This document shows, one piece after another, positions 35,087 through 48,200 of a stretch of 64,000 bases of DNA. A program made the translations under genes and the position numbers. The notes under the pieces are model-generated. The model was not told where the DNA came from, ran no database searches, and was given only the letters and a program-made list of their open reading frames with translations. The stretch is from Ligustrum vulgare (taxonomy: Eukaryota > Streptophyta > Magnoliopsida > Lamiales > Oleaceae): assembly GCA_963555705.1 (NCBI GenBank), contig OY743172.1, positions 25,667,446 through 25,731,445 of the forward strand, read 5' to 3'. Position 1 is the stretch's first letter. Every line of letters starts with the position of its first letter.

Positions 35087-37135
35087 ATGGGTGCGGTAAG
35101 AAGTTTCAGATTCATCGTGTGCTTCTCTTGTTGTTTGTTTGTTTGTTCTTATTTTTTCCCTTTAATTTGTTCATTCTTTTGTTTTCGATGATTGTCTCTT
35201 GGTGTTTGTTCTTATTTTTTCCTTTTAATTTTTCCAGTGTTTTGTTTTTGATGATTTTATTGTTCCTTTTTGTTTGTGGGTTTTGCAGAAGAACAAGCAA
35301 AACAGTGAAGCAGAGCAGAAGAATGAAATTGATAATAACAAGAAAAAAGACAATGGAGGAAATGATAATATTACTGCGGTTTTGAAGGCTGATTTGCACT
35401 GTGATGGCTGCGCTTCCAAATTTCTAAAATGCATTCGCTCTTTTGACGGTACATATATAAACATTTTCTTCTCAAATCTTATTTTTCTTATAATTTTTCA
35501 GATTAATTTCTCGATTTTCCTTCTCAATATATTTTTCTGGTTATTACTCGTTTTCTCTATTTTAAATTAAAATTTTAGTATAATATATTCTCAGTCAATT
35601 TTCAAAACATTTTTCTGGATTTCCATCCAATTATTTTTTCTATTTTAGCATGAAATTCTCTGGGTTCTGTTTTTATCTACAATTATATTAATATTTTCTG
35701 CTTTTTTGCCGTGTTTCCAATCTTTTTCTTCTCAATTTTTCTGTATGTTTATATTTGACATTTGCAATGAATAATGATTGTGGGTTTTCCGTTCGTAAAA
35801 AAAGGTGTGAAGAGTTTGACCATTGATGAATCTCAGAAGATTACGGTGTCCGGGAAATTCGATCCGGCGAAACTCCGGGAGAAAGTTGAGGAGAAAACCC
35901 ACAAAAAGGTAGAACTGATTTCACCGGGACAGCCGAAAAAGAACAACAACAATAAGGAGAATGAAAAAGGGAAAGAAAATGGAAAAGAAGACAAAAATAC
36001 AAAGAATAAAAGTGAGGACAAACAATGCAAGGACAAGGAGGTAATTTCAATTACTACATATATTGCCACTGTCTTCCTTCATATTCTGATTTTTCTCGTC
36101 TTTTTGTGATGCACGCCCTGCACAGTTTAGCACCAGATGTCTCACATTCAATGCATATTCCATTCGTCTTCATTCAATTACAAGTATATTTTTTATTTTA
36201 TTTTTATTTACTTATTATATTATTGGGTTGGTTATGAACTAACTACACATTTATTCCTAAAAAATCGGAAGAACCATGTGGCAGCTAGCGCAGATTAGCA
36301 GTAAGCAGTTTTTGGGTTTTGTTTGGTACAGTCAGTTTCAACGTTTCACGTTATGAATTCAATTTTTGAATTATTATTTCATTTCATTTCATTCAATTAC
36401 GTAACTCCCCCATGCCTATATTCTATTCGGATGTCCCACTTCTTTCAATTTAATTAATTATTACAAGAATTGAATGCATTAATGAATTTCTTTACAGCCG
36501 CCTGTGACGACTGCGGTTATGAAAGTGCACTTACACTGCGAGGGATGCATACATAAAATCCACAAGATTGTGACCAAAACGAAGGGTGAGATTATCAAGA
36601 TCCGTCTTAGTTTTTATTAAACAGAGGTTAACTATTTTACTCGTATTGAATTGAAGCGTGGTTAACGGAGACATTTGACGGCGTTACAGGGTATAATGAT
36701 ATGAAAATAGACAGACAGAAGGATTTGGTGACAGTGACTGGAGCAATGGATATGAAGGCTCTAGCTGAGACTCTCAAGAAACATTTGAAGAAAGAGGTTG
36801 AGATTCAACCTCCCAAAAAGGAAGGCGGCGGCGGCGATAAGGGGAAAGGCGGTGGCGGTGATAAGGGAAAAGGCGGTGGCGGTAATAAGGGGAAAGGTGG
36901 TGGCGGTGATGGTAATGGTAAGGGGAAGGGGAAGGGGAAGGATATTGATGGCGGTGGTGAGGAAGGGGTTGTTGGAGAGAACAAAATGCAGGTCCAAATT
37001 GGAAATCCAAATCCGTATATGTACGGGGCGGGTCAAATGGGCGATCAGATTCAATACCATCCACATGGATATGGACCTTACCATGCACCCCAAATATTTA
37101 GTGATGAGAATCCGAATGCATGTAGTGTTATGTGA
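35087..37135 (+). CDS. Heavy-metal-associated isoprenylated plant protein (HIPP)
   Basis: Five exons join in frame into 312 residues: 35087-35095, 35289-35448, 35805-36040, 36498-36585 and 36690-37135. Every intron has GT-AG borders. The protein has two heavy-metal-associated (HMA) domains. The first carries CDGC at about residues 41-44 and the second CEGC at 149-152; these CxxC motifs bind soft or transition metals. A lysine/asparagine/glutamate-rich linker (about 99-135) separates them. A glycine/lysine-rich repeat ([11 protein letters not shown] type) follows the second. The C-terminus CSVM is a CaaX box, so farnesylation and membrane association are expected. HIPPs are known as metal-binding or stress-related plant proteins, and some are susceptibility factors. 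I do not assign a family number. A first exon of only three codons (MGA) is short but seen in this family. Confidence 0.92.
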
Positions 37136-38204
37136 GAGGAGAGCTGGAGAGGAGAGGAAATTTGTATATGAAGGAATAATATAATGGATTATCTTATTAT
37201 TATGTTGGTGGGTAATTAATTAGGCTTCTTTGTTTAATGGATTGTTAAGGTTTCAATAGATTTAATTATGTTTTGTTCTTTCATAGTTGTCATTGTTATT
37301 ATATAATAATAATTATTATATTACCAAGTACAAGTTGGGTAGAAAATACTACCTTCAGGCTCTTCTTCCCTAGGGATGCAAGTATATTCATATTATGATT
37401 TCAATATTTCTGATCAAATCTTTTTTGCACTATCAACCAAAGTTGATTCACATCTCGCCTCTGTTTGGCCACAGTTATCTCCAATTTTTCTCAATTTTTG
37501 GTAGTCTCTTTGACTTTCCTTGGGGCCCACAATATTTTGCTCCCTACCGCCTATCATTATTGATTGAATTACACTGTAGCAAATTGAAAATTTGGCAAAA
37601 ATATTCACTAAATTCGGGGGCCAGACAAAGGCCTCATCTTTAAAGTCCTTTCATTTGGAAAACGTTTTTGGTCAGATATTTGACGATTAAGTTGGATTGC
37701 TAGTGTAATGGACTACTAAGATGAATCGACTATATTATTCTATGATAATTTCTGAAAATAAGATGATTATTCCTTTTAAGGCAACAGTTATATCTATCTA
37801 AAAATCCAAGCCAATTTCAAGTACAATTATGATTGATAATCGACCTACATCTCCTAATATTTAGAGAATGGGAAATGATGTTTGCAGATCCATTTTCTTG
37901 AGATTCGTTTATCAAAGGTATGTTGATAATTTTGTGATTATTAATTTTGGAGATGATATTATGAATAAAATAATGGATGATTGTAAATGTTGAATAGGTA
38001 ACTCAATTTGTAAATAAATATGTACAAATAACATAACTCTTAGAGAAGATAGAAACATAGATTATCTCAAGTGGTAGGTAACATATGTTTGTGATGCATA
38101 TAATTACTATAACATGATGTCATCATGGTGTATGCATGTAGTTGCCTCTCATCAACCCTAAAAGCATAAAGCCCCCTTTTTTGTTAAAAGACGAGGAACA
38201 AATA
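37136..38204. other. HIPP 3' UTR and spacer
   Basis: The first 100-200 bp after the stop should be 3' UTR. GGAATAATATAATGG near 37170 is a possible weak polyadenylation signal. The rest is AT-rich with no gene recognised. Confidence 0.45.
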
Positions 38205-40144
38205 TCTTAACTAAATTAAAAGAGTAGAAGTCTTCAAACAGTGCCACATTTTCGACCAAAACGATGTCGTATTGGTGAACGTGAAACGATGCCTTTTAAT
38301 TAAAAAAATAGACTTCATTTCTACAGATCTCGACCTCATTTTTTCTACAGACATCAACCTCTCTTGAACCCTAGCTAGGTGCGCCGATTTCGTTTTCTCT
38401 TCTCCTTTATCGCCAAATCCATCGCCTCCTTCTGAGTTTAGGCATCTTTAGCTTCATTTCGAGTTGAATCCATCGCCTCTTTTCAAGCGCTGTTCTATTC
38501 CCTCTTCTCCTTCCTACCGATTCCATCCCCTCTTCAATCTCCACTCCTATGGCTACAAGCACTCTGGTTAGCACAAATCACTCTATTTAACAATAAATCT
38601 TATGTTCCTTGGTTTAAAGCCCATTTTTTGTTTAGGAATTTGGATTTTCTTGAGATGAAAAAGGAGTTGAAGGGTTGGAGTTTGCTCTGCTCAGGCAACC
38701 AAGTTTGTCAGTTGTGCCGGTGGAGGAGAACATTTGGAAAATAGTTAAGTGAGTAAGTATGATCAATGGTGATTAGTAGTGGGTGCATTAAAGGTGTTCG
38801 ATAGTTTGTCGCAGAGGGTCACTGACTTTTTGGAAGGGGTACTTTTTCGAGTTCCAGTCAACAAGCCTTCACTTTTTCAGATTACGTAGTATTAATATGT
38901 TTTTGAAGTTTCTGCCAACAAACCTAAAATGTGTATTTTTGACACGTTTGTTAGTTTCTCAAGCAACCAGCCTCTTTATTCCTTCATTTCCCCTACACAA
39001 CCGTCCATTTCTTTCTTTCTTCGGACCCTAAAAATATACTCATTTTTTACTCTTTCATTTTCTCTTTTTCTTGAATGTAGATTTCGCTGCACAGAGGAGC
39101 GATACGTTACCTGTATAACAAAAGGTGTGTATTGCTAATTCTTGACCGTCATATATCATGGTATTTCACTAAATCGTTGCTGCATCTACTTTATTGAGCA
39201 TCATGATTCATAATCAGTTTAATTCTTCTACAAATGTTTATTCTATTTGTGAGTGACTAATGATTCAGATGTGCTAAAAATAGTTTTCCCTATTCCTATG
39301 ATTCTAGAATCTTAGACTATGGTTTAAAGGCTGAGGATTGATTTTATTGATTTTTTGGTTAATTTTCTCTTAATTTCAGGTGAATAAAGCTACAAACTTT
39401 AAAGATTTGTATTTAATTTTATATTGTTTTCTTATGGATTTAATATCTTTTATGATCCACTATATGCTTATTAGAGTTGATATGAATTTTTTTTCTTAAT
39501 GTTAACCATTAAATTTTGATATTTATAAGTAAGGTGGTTGTATTTTTTGTTTTAGATCAGTTAGGCTCTGTTTGTTAAAAGTTTTTGTTTAAAAACATTT
39601 TTTTTATATTTTCAAAATAAAATGTGGTTGAAAAGTGTAGAGAGAAAATGTGTGTGATGAAAAGTGATTTTAGAAATTGTGTTGGTTAAAAATATTTTTT
39701 CAAATGTGTTTGTGAAACAATGAAGTTAGGCTCATGTTCAATTTGTTCTGTAATTATGTTAATTTCTAAATAGAGAAATAATGAAGTTTAAAATTTTAAT
39801 GGATAGTTTTTATTTGACGAACTTAACTGGTTTTGTAGACTGTGTGGAGGCTTCACAAAACTATTTGCTAACTATATTGTTATTTTTCTTGCAAACCTCA
39901 GCTTTGTCAATGTTGTGATGCAATTTTATTTAATTGCATTTTCTCTTGATGTAAAATTATTTTAATACTAATTATGTTATGCAGATCGACTGTAATTGTA
40001 GACGTGATTGCTATCAATTCACATGTGATATACTTAATAAATGTGAAAAAGCTTCTCTCTACTGAAATTCTGAAAGGAGCAATGGTGAAGTATATTTGTA
40101 TCTATGTCCAGGGTGGTAAGTTGTATCCTATACCTTTTTTTTTA

Positions 40145-40195
<51 letters not shown>
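40145..40195 (+). repeat. (ATT)n microsatellite
   Basis: About 17 ATT repeats just after a splice-donor-like GTAAGTTG in Helitron H1. Confidence 0.95.
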
Positions 40196-40255
40196 TTATA
40201 TATATAAGATAAAGTTTTTGGCTACATTATATTTGATTAATTTATTACTAAAGAG

Positions 40256-40446
40256 AAAATTATAGGAATAATAAGAGATGGTGGTTATTGGTGTTCCAAT
40301 ACCGATTGAATTGCAAATTTTAGCTTCTCTTATTCAAGCGAGAAAATAGATGAAATTATAGGAATCATAAAAGTTGGAGGTTTTGGTGTTCCTATGAAGA
40401 TTGAATTACAAATTTTAGCTTCTCTTATTCATGTGAGAAAATAGAT
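40256..40446 (+). repeat. Tandem duplication of about 97 bp
   Basis: Two adjacent copies share AATTATAGGAAT, TTGGTGTTCC, GATTGAATT and CAAATTTTAGCTTCTCTTAT, and both end GAGAAAATAGATG. They lie within Helitron H1. Confidence 0.8.
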
Positions 40447-42224
40447 GTGATTTTTTGTTTCGATTTATGTTTTTGTTTGACTACTTACTTTTGATGTTCT
40501 GGTGTGTATTTTCAATGTTCCTAAGCAAGGAGTGAGATGAATTCTCTCTATCTAGTTTATTTATGAGGAAAGAGTGAAAAAAGGAATTTGATATTTCTGC
40601 TCTTTTTATTTACTTATTCAATGAGAGATAAATTTGCTTAGCTGTTGAAGTCTGAAGATAAGGAACATGTTTCGAGTTTTATGATCGTATCAAGGATTTT
40701 TTAGTTACTATTTAGTTAATCCTTCATACATTTGTTGCTTTTTCCCTAACACGAAATTTCTCATTTACTTTGGATGCTGCTTGTCAACAACCATAGTTGG
40801 GAACACTGTAATCAAATCTCCTAGATTATACAATATAATCAAATATTTTATTACGGGAATCAACGCTTATCCTACAATAATATGATGCCAATTTATCTAA
40901 GCTCGCTAAGAAGGTATTTTTCATTTTGCTTGCCTGGGATTTTAAAATGTACTTCCAAGTTATAGTTTTGTTATTTGTTTGTATGAACTGTGAAGGGGGC
41001 TCATAATTTTTTTTTTAACTAACAAATTAGAATAATGTGACAATTAATTGGATGAGGTACCACCTTTGTACACATGGATTATTGTATGTGTCATGATTCT
41101 TTCGAAGGAGGACCGAATAAGATGATATTTCGTACATATTTCTTATTTATTAGGTTGATTACACTACGATTTTTGTTTTACGCCTTTTCATGTTTGTGGT
41201 GTCTGGGCAATGGAATGCCTGTTGGAATGGAACTGTAAGGCCTCCATTTTCTTCAAATAATTGATATAATATTTAAACTATGATACTGATGCAATTCACA
41301 CAATCAAGTCTACAATGACCTGTGAAATTCTTTATTTACTATACAAGTGAGATGTATGGTTTACTAGCTGTAGATATTACAGGCTATCAATTTACAAAAT
41401 TCTACGGACATTGTTGGGAAATTATATGGGGTTACGCACTGCTTTTAACCTGCCATGAATAGATTAAGTGCATCTTTAATTCTCAAAAGAAGAAGACAAG
41501 AATTTTACTTTTTTCTTCCTTTTTTACTTAACAAATTCATATTATTTTAGAGTCATGGATTACTCAGAGTTGCAAGATACAATTGGATGCATCAATCGAA
41601 CTGCTATTGGAGAGCCCCCTGAGAATTTCTTAATATGCAGTGCACAAGCTTTGATGGAAAACACTATGTTCGTATGCATATTTCAGTCCAGTTACATTAT
41701 TTTATTCCATCATCTATTGTTCATTCTATATTATACTTTAGTTGAACAGAATATATTGGGTCCAGCATTGTTGACCTGATACGTACATCAATACAAGAGA
41801 ATTAAGGTTTCTTTATTTTTTGCTCAATCTTGCTTTATTCATAAAAGGTTTCCAGAGAATTAATAGAATTAAGGTTTCTTTATGCATGAAAGGATTTTGG
41901 TACTTTTTCTTTCTTTCAACTTGCAGTGTAAAAATGTATTTTCATTTGTTTAAGTTTTCTTCCATGTATGAAACAGGTCTCTTCAAATTGCCCTTATTTT
42001 ACAAGGGAAAAGAAACACCTTATTTTTTCTTTGTTCATGTACATGCATTTACTATGTTAAAAAAGGTCTTCTCTATATATAGGTACACTTTATAATTTAT
42101 GCTCTCGTCAAAGACAGAAAATGAAGTATTTTCTCAAATAGAAAGAAAAAGAGCCAAATATTACTAACATTATTAAGTGCATTATCGTATATACAATCAC
42201 GTGCATCGCACGTGCAATGACTAG

Positions 42225-43182
42225 TTTAATAAAAAATCTTACTAAATAAATAAAGATAAAGAAAGATAACTCTCTAACCCTAAAAGGCGTCGTGGCTGAT
42301 CTCTCTCTATCGACATCTTCCGGTTGCCTCTCCTTACCTCTAGCCTAGCCATCTCGCTATGGAGCACCATTTCTTGCATCGACTGAGTGCTCGCGCTGTG
42401 TGTGTACTTTTACCTAAATTTTGTTTCTAGGTTTTCAATTTCGTTTTTCCCTTACAAATTGTTCCTTTTTCCCTTACAAATCGTTCATTTTTTATTTATT
42501 TTTTTGCAGAAATAGAAGTGCGGTGCCGTGATTAGTGGATTTAGTGTCCGATCCGATCGAGGTAATTTTTTGGTTGTGTGTGTTGTCCTTTTTTCTATTT
42601 TTGTTTCGAGGTCTTCGATTTCGTTTTTTCCTCACATATCTTACCCTTTTTTTCAAGGTAATTTCTTGTGTTGATTATATTATATTTTTGTACTGCCAAA
42701 ATTTTTGCTGGTCTGTTGATAATTTTGTACTGTATTTCTGACCGTACGAGTTGGTTTTCTTCAGACTAGGGTAATTTTCTCCCACAATTTTCCTCTGTTC
42801 TGTTGCTTCTTTGTACTGAATATTTTAAAATCGTAGTTTTTACCATGGGGTTCATTCCTAAAGAAATATTTCTTCAAGGGGTTGATTTTTTATTGCATGG
42901 TTTGCTCAGTTTAATGTGTATGTTTATTAGTCTTTCGAAGTAGACATTTACTGTAACTCATTGTGCACTTTGGTTCACAATAATGTGTATGTTTGTTTTT
43001 TCATTGTGCAGCTTGGTTCACTATAATGTGTATGTTTATTTTTAATCTTTAGATCTAGAGATGTCCTGTAATTTATGTATTTATTTTCTGTTTTGCAGTT
43101 TTTATGAAGTTAAGTAATAAATAATCTGTTTGTTTTAAAGTTAAAATGTTTTTTAAGTTAATCTGCTTTTCATATATCTAAA
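42225..43182. other. Interval between Helitrons H1 and H2
   Basis: It contains a CT-rich, leader-like stretch (42268-42400) ending near a CGCTATGGAGCACC, followed by intron-like T-rich DNA. The phrase TTAATGTGTATGTTTATT occurs here (about 42910) and again inside H2 (about 43356), so the two are related. It may be part of another, older Helitron or a decayed gene. I cannot tell which. Confidence 0.35.
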
Positions 43183-45090
43183 TCTAAACTAAATTAAAAG
43201 AATGAAAAGGAGAGAAAAGTGTTACATTTTGACCAAAACGACATCGTTTTGGTCAATTGCTACGACGTCGTTCGGGTGGTTGGATAAATATTACGTAGAC
43301 CCGTTTTTAATTTTTTCGACCTTTTTTCTTTGGTTTACTGCGTGGTTTGTTTAATTTAATGTGTATGTTTATTTGTAATGTTTAGATGTAGATATTTCCT
43401 GTAATTTATTGTGAACATTGTGTCGGTTTAGTTTATTTAGATCTAAACATTTCTTGTAATTATATTTATTCAATTTTTTCGTTTTGACTACTTTTTAAAG
43501 TTCATCTATTTGTTTTGTTTACTGTCTATAATTACCCTATATGAATATTTAATGTTTTGGATCTAGACATTTTCCCGTAATTTATTGCTTTTATTTTTGA
43601 GTTCAATTCTTTTTGAAGTTATTATGTTTTTTAATTTAGTGCTTAAATACCCTTTGTAAATTTGCAATTTCTTAGAATAGTTTTTTGCTTCGCCAGTTTA
43701 TCGATTTCTCCTTACAGCCCACTGTTTTCTCTTAAAAAGTAGAGAAATTAATTAACCTATCTCTAGGCAACTCGCATGAAATAATCCTTTCCAATTTGCA
43801 CCCTTTCCCCCTTTTTTCGGTATTTGTTTGACGTGTTATTATATTTTTTTCATGCAAGGTTTAAATTTCTTTCGAAGAACTGCGAAACTCCCCTACACTC
43901 GCGAGGTTTACATATTTTTTCAAATTAGTTACGTTTTTTTTTAAAAATTGCTATCTTGCATATGTGGAACATTAGTGGAACGATTTGTCCAATGTGTCTG
44001 CTTCCTAGCATTGCATCCATAAACTTCAAATATGAAATCCTAGAAATTGAAAAGCATGTACAGAGTTTTCTTCGTGCTCATTGTTGAAAGATGTATTATG
44101 TTTTATTTTTTCCTTTTGTCTATCTCGAGTTGTTGAATGTATGCTTCCTGCACATATTTTGTAATAGGTAATTGACAGCCATTGAGACTTCTATATTAAT
44201 CAAAAATTGGTTGTTTCCCTTTACCTTCAACTGTTGAATGCCAACCTCTTCATTTGTTTACTAATGTGTTCATTTATTGGGATCAAACTGAATTCGTGAA
44301 TCAAGTGATTCAATGCAATGTTGGCTCATTGCATTCACATTACCAAAAAATATTCATGTCAGACCTTTGCCTTTCTGTATCAATTGCTCCTATTGTTTTT
44401 TATTATATCGCATTTCTTTATGATTCACCCTCAATTTGACTTTTCAGGATGTTTATTTGGAATTTGGATTTTTTGCATAAGATGAGTTAAATCAAGACAT
44501 CCAAGTTAGAAAAGATTCCCAAAAGGAGGCCTTTAGGTTGAAATTTCTGGGTTTCGATTCATTATAGGTTCAATTGTAGGTTTTATATCACAATTCATTT
44601 GGGTTCGAATTACTCGTTATGGGAATTAATTTTTTCTTAGTTCATTTCCAGTCTACCCACTATTCAATTTCCAGTCTTCAATGTTGTGTTACAGGCATCA
44701 ATTTCATTATTAAAATTAAATGCCAAAATAAAAAATAAAATCATTACATTACACATTGAATCCAATTGGGAACATGAATATAAATAGATGTTCCATAGAA
44801 GTAGCAATTGTGACTTGCTCTTGTTCTGTTAGTCTATCTAATATGAGCAAATGTTGGTTGTGTGAATGTGAGGACTCATAATATTATTCTCTGATGAATG
44901 TAACATGTTTCCTTTCCCTGAGAAATCATATTTGTGCTTATGTTTGCTTTCCGTGAGAAATTATGCACATAATCGTATTTAGGGAGCTTGATTGTTATTT
45001 GGGACTGGTACCAATTAGAGAATTATATATTGAACGTTATCAAATGCATTGTTACATGTATTTCACGTGCAACGCACGTGCTCAAACTAG
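43183..45090 (+). mobile_element. Non-autonomous Helitron H2, 1.9 kb
   Basis: The 5' end is TCTAAACTAAATTAAAAGAA, preceded by A. The 3' end is hairpin CACGTGCAACGCACGTG, then CTCAAA and CTAG at 45087-45090, followed by T. Termini match those of H1 closely, so both belong to one family. Just inside the 5' end is TTGACCAAAACGACATCG, also as in H1. The interior is T-rich with no coding domain recognised. Confidence 0.7.
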
Positions 45091-45200
45091 TAACTAGACA
45101 AACAGATAAATCCTTTTCCTAATCAAACATTTGCATGCTCGAACGATTCGTTTTCTAAGTCAATTAATGTAATACAATAATTATATAAACAATAGAATAA

Positions 45201-48200
45201 TCTTATTATTATTATAAAGAAGGATAGTTGGGCCAATTCTTCTCCCCAAAAACTCCCGCCTAACAAATCTTCAAAAGTCATGAGTCAAAATAAAAATAGA
45301 AAAGTTGGCATTTTCCCCAAAAAAAAGTCACTTCTTAGATGAAAAAATTCAAAAGGAACATCTGTACAAATCTTTCAGGATACGCAACTCATAGCCACTC
45401 CACCACTCCTTTATTATTATTATAAAGTAGCTTAGTAGCCCAACTTTTCCCCCAAAATATAAAATAATAATAAACAAATATCTCCAAAAGTTAGCCTATG
45501 TTTCGGGAAGAGAAAACAATTGAAATGTAATGAAATAAAATATAAAATAATAATAAACAAGTATCTCCAAAAGTTAGTCCATGTTTCGGGAAGAGAAAAC
45601 AATTGAAATGTAATGAAATAAAATATAAAATAATAATAAACAATTGAAATGTAATGAAATAAAATATAAAATAATAATAAACAAGTATCTCCAAAAGTTA
45701 GTCCATGTTTCGGGAAGAGAAAACAATTGAAATGTAATGAAATAAAATATAAAATAATAATAAACAATTGAATTCAAATGAAATAAAATATAAAATAATA
45801 ATAAACAAATATCTCCAAAAGTTAGTCTATGTTTCGGGAAGAGAAAACAATTGAAATATAATGAAATAAAATATAAAATAATAATAAACAAGTATCTCCA
45901 AAAGTTAGTCCATGTTTCGGGAAGAGAAAACAATTGAAATGTAATGAAATAAAATATAAAATAATAATAAACAAGTATCTCCAAAAGTTAGTCCATGTTT
46001 CGGGAAGAGAAAACAATTGAAATGTAATGAAATAAAATATAAAATAATAATAAACAATTGAAATGTAATGAAATAAAATATAAAATAATAATAAACAAGT
46101 ATCTCCAAAAGTTAGTCCATGTTTCGGGAAGAGAAAACAATTGAAATGTAATGAAATAAAATATAAAATAATAATAAACAATTGAATTCAAATGAAATAA
46201 AATATAAAATAATAATAAACAAGTATCTCCAAAAGTTAGTCCATGTTCCGGAAAGAGAAAACAATTGAAATGTAATGAAATAAAATATAAAATAATAATA
46301 AACAATTGAAATGTAATGAAATAAAATATAAAATAATAATAAACAAGTATCTCCAAAAGTTAGTCCATGTTTCGGGAAGAGAAAACAATTGAAATGTAAT
46401 GAAATAAAATATAAAATAATAATAAACAATTGAATTCAAATGAAATAAAATATAAAATAATAATAAACAAGTATCTCCAAAAGTTAGTCCATGTTCCGGA
46501 AAGAGAAAACAATTGAAATGTAATGAAATAAAATATAAAATAATAATAAACAATTGAAATGTAATGAAATAAAATATAAAATAATAATAAACAAGTATCT
46601 CCAAAAGTTAGTCCATGTTTCGGGAAGAGAAAACAATTGAAATGTAATGAAATAAAATATAAAATAATAATAAACAAGTATCTCCAAAAGTTAGTCCATG
46701 TTTCGGGAAGAGAAAACAATTGAAATGTAATGAAATAAAATATAAAATAATAATAAACAAGTATCTCCAAAAGTTAGTCCATGTTTCGGGAAGAGAAAAC
46801 AATTGAAATGTAATGAAATAAAATATAAAATAATAATAAACAATTGAAATGTAATGAAATAAAATATAAAATAATAATAAACAAGTATCTCCAAAAGTTA
46901 GTCCATGTTTCGGGAAGAGAAAACAATTGAAATGTAATGAAATAAAATATAAAATAATAATAAACAATTGAATTCAAATGAAATAAAATATAAAATAATA
47001 ATAAACAAGTATCTCCAAAAGTTAGTCCATGTTCCGGAAAGAGAAAACAATTGAAATGTAATGAAATAAAATATAAAATAATAATAAACAATTGAAATGT
47101 AATGAAATAAAATATAAAATAATAATAAACAAGTATCTCCAAAAGTTAGTCCATGTTTCGGGAAGAGAAAACAATTGAAATGTAATGAAATAAAATATAA
47201 AATAATAATAAACAATTGAATTCAAATGAAATAAAATATAAAATAATAATAAACAAGTATCTCCAAAAGTTAGTCCATGTTCCGAAAAGAGAAAACAATT
47301 GAAATGTAATGAAATAAAATATAAAATAATAATAAACAATTGAAATGTAATGAAATAAAATATAAAATAATAATAAACAAGTATCTCCAAAAGTTAGTCC
47401 ATGTTTCGGGAAGAGAAAACAATTGAAATGTAATGAAATAAAATATAAAATAATAATAAACAATTGAAATGTAATGAAATAAAATATAAAATAATAATAA
47501 ACAAGTATCTCCAAAAGTTAGTCTATGTTTCGAGAAGAGAAAACAATTGAAATATAATGAAATAAAATATAAAATAATAATAAACAAGTATCTCCAAAAG
47601 TTAGTCCATGTTTCGGGAAGAGAAAACAATTGAAATGTAATGAAATAAATATAAAATAATAATAAACAATTGAAATGTAATGAAATAAAATATAAAATAA
47701 TAATAAACAAGTATCTCCAAAAGTTAGTCCATGTTTCGGGAAGAGAAAACAATTGAAATGTAATGAAATAAAATATAAAATAATAATAAACAATTGAAAT
47801 ATAATGAAATAAAATATAAAATAATAATAAACAAGTATCTCCAAAAGTTAGTCCATGTTTCGGGAAGAGAAAACAATTGAAATGTAATGAAATAAAATAT
47901 AAAATAATAATAAACAAGTATCTCCAAAAGTTAGTCCATGTTTCGGGAAGAGAAAACAATTGAAATGTAATGAAATAAAATATAAAATAATAATAAACAA
48001 TTGAAATGTAATGAAATAAAATATAAAATAATAATAAACAAGTATCTCCAAAAGTTAGTCCATGTTTCGGGAAGAGAAAACAATTGAAATGTAATGAAAT
48101 AAAATATAAAATAATAATAAACAATTGAATTCAAATGAAATAAAATATAAAATAATAATAAACAAGTATCTCCAAAAGTTAGTCCATGTTCCGAAAAGAG

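Larger units (their letters stand above)
38205..42224 (+). mobile_element. Non-autonomous Helitron H1, 4.0 kb
   Basis: The 5' end is TCTTAACTAAATTAAAAGAG, preceded by A. The 3' end is hairpin CACGTGCATCGCACGTG, then CAATGA and CTAG at 42221-42224, followed by T. Both fit insertion between A and T. The next 60 bp share CCACATTTTCGACCAAAACG and the following GATGTCG with H2. No Rep/helicase is seen. The interior holds exon-like pieces (39985-40121, bounded by TTATGCAG and GTAAGTTG; and a stretch after TTATTTTAG at about 41552) and a 5'UTR-like CT-rich region at 38380-38560. These suggest gene capture, but I do not recognise the source genes. Confidence 0.7.

Noticed and set aside
35112..35399. 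Minus-strand open frames opposite the HIPP exons (also 35833-36069 and 36761-37093)
   Set aside because: They are shadows of the HIPP coding sequence caused by its lysine- and glycine-rich repeats.
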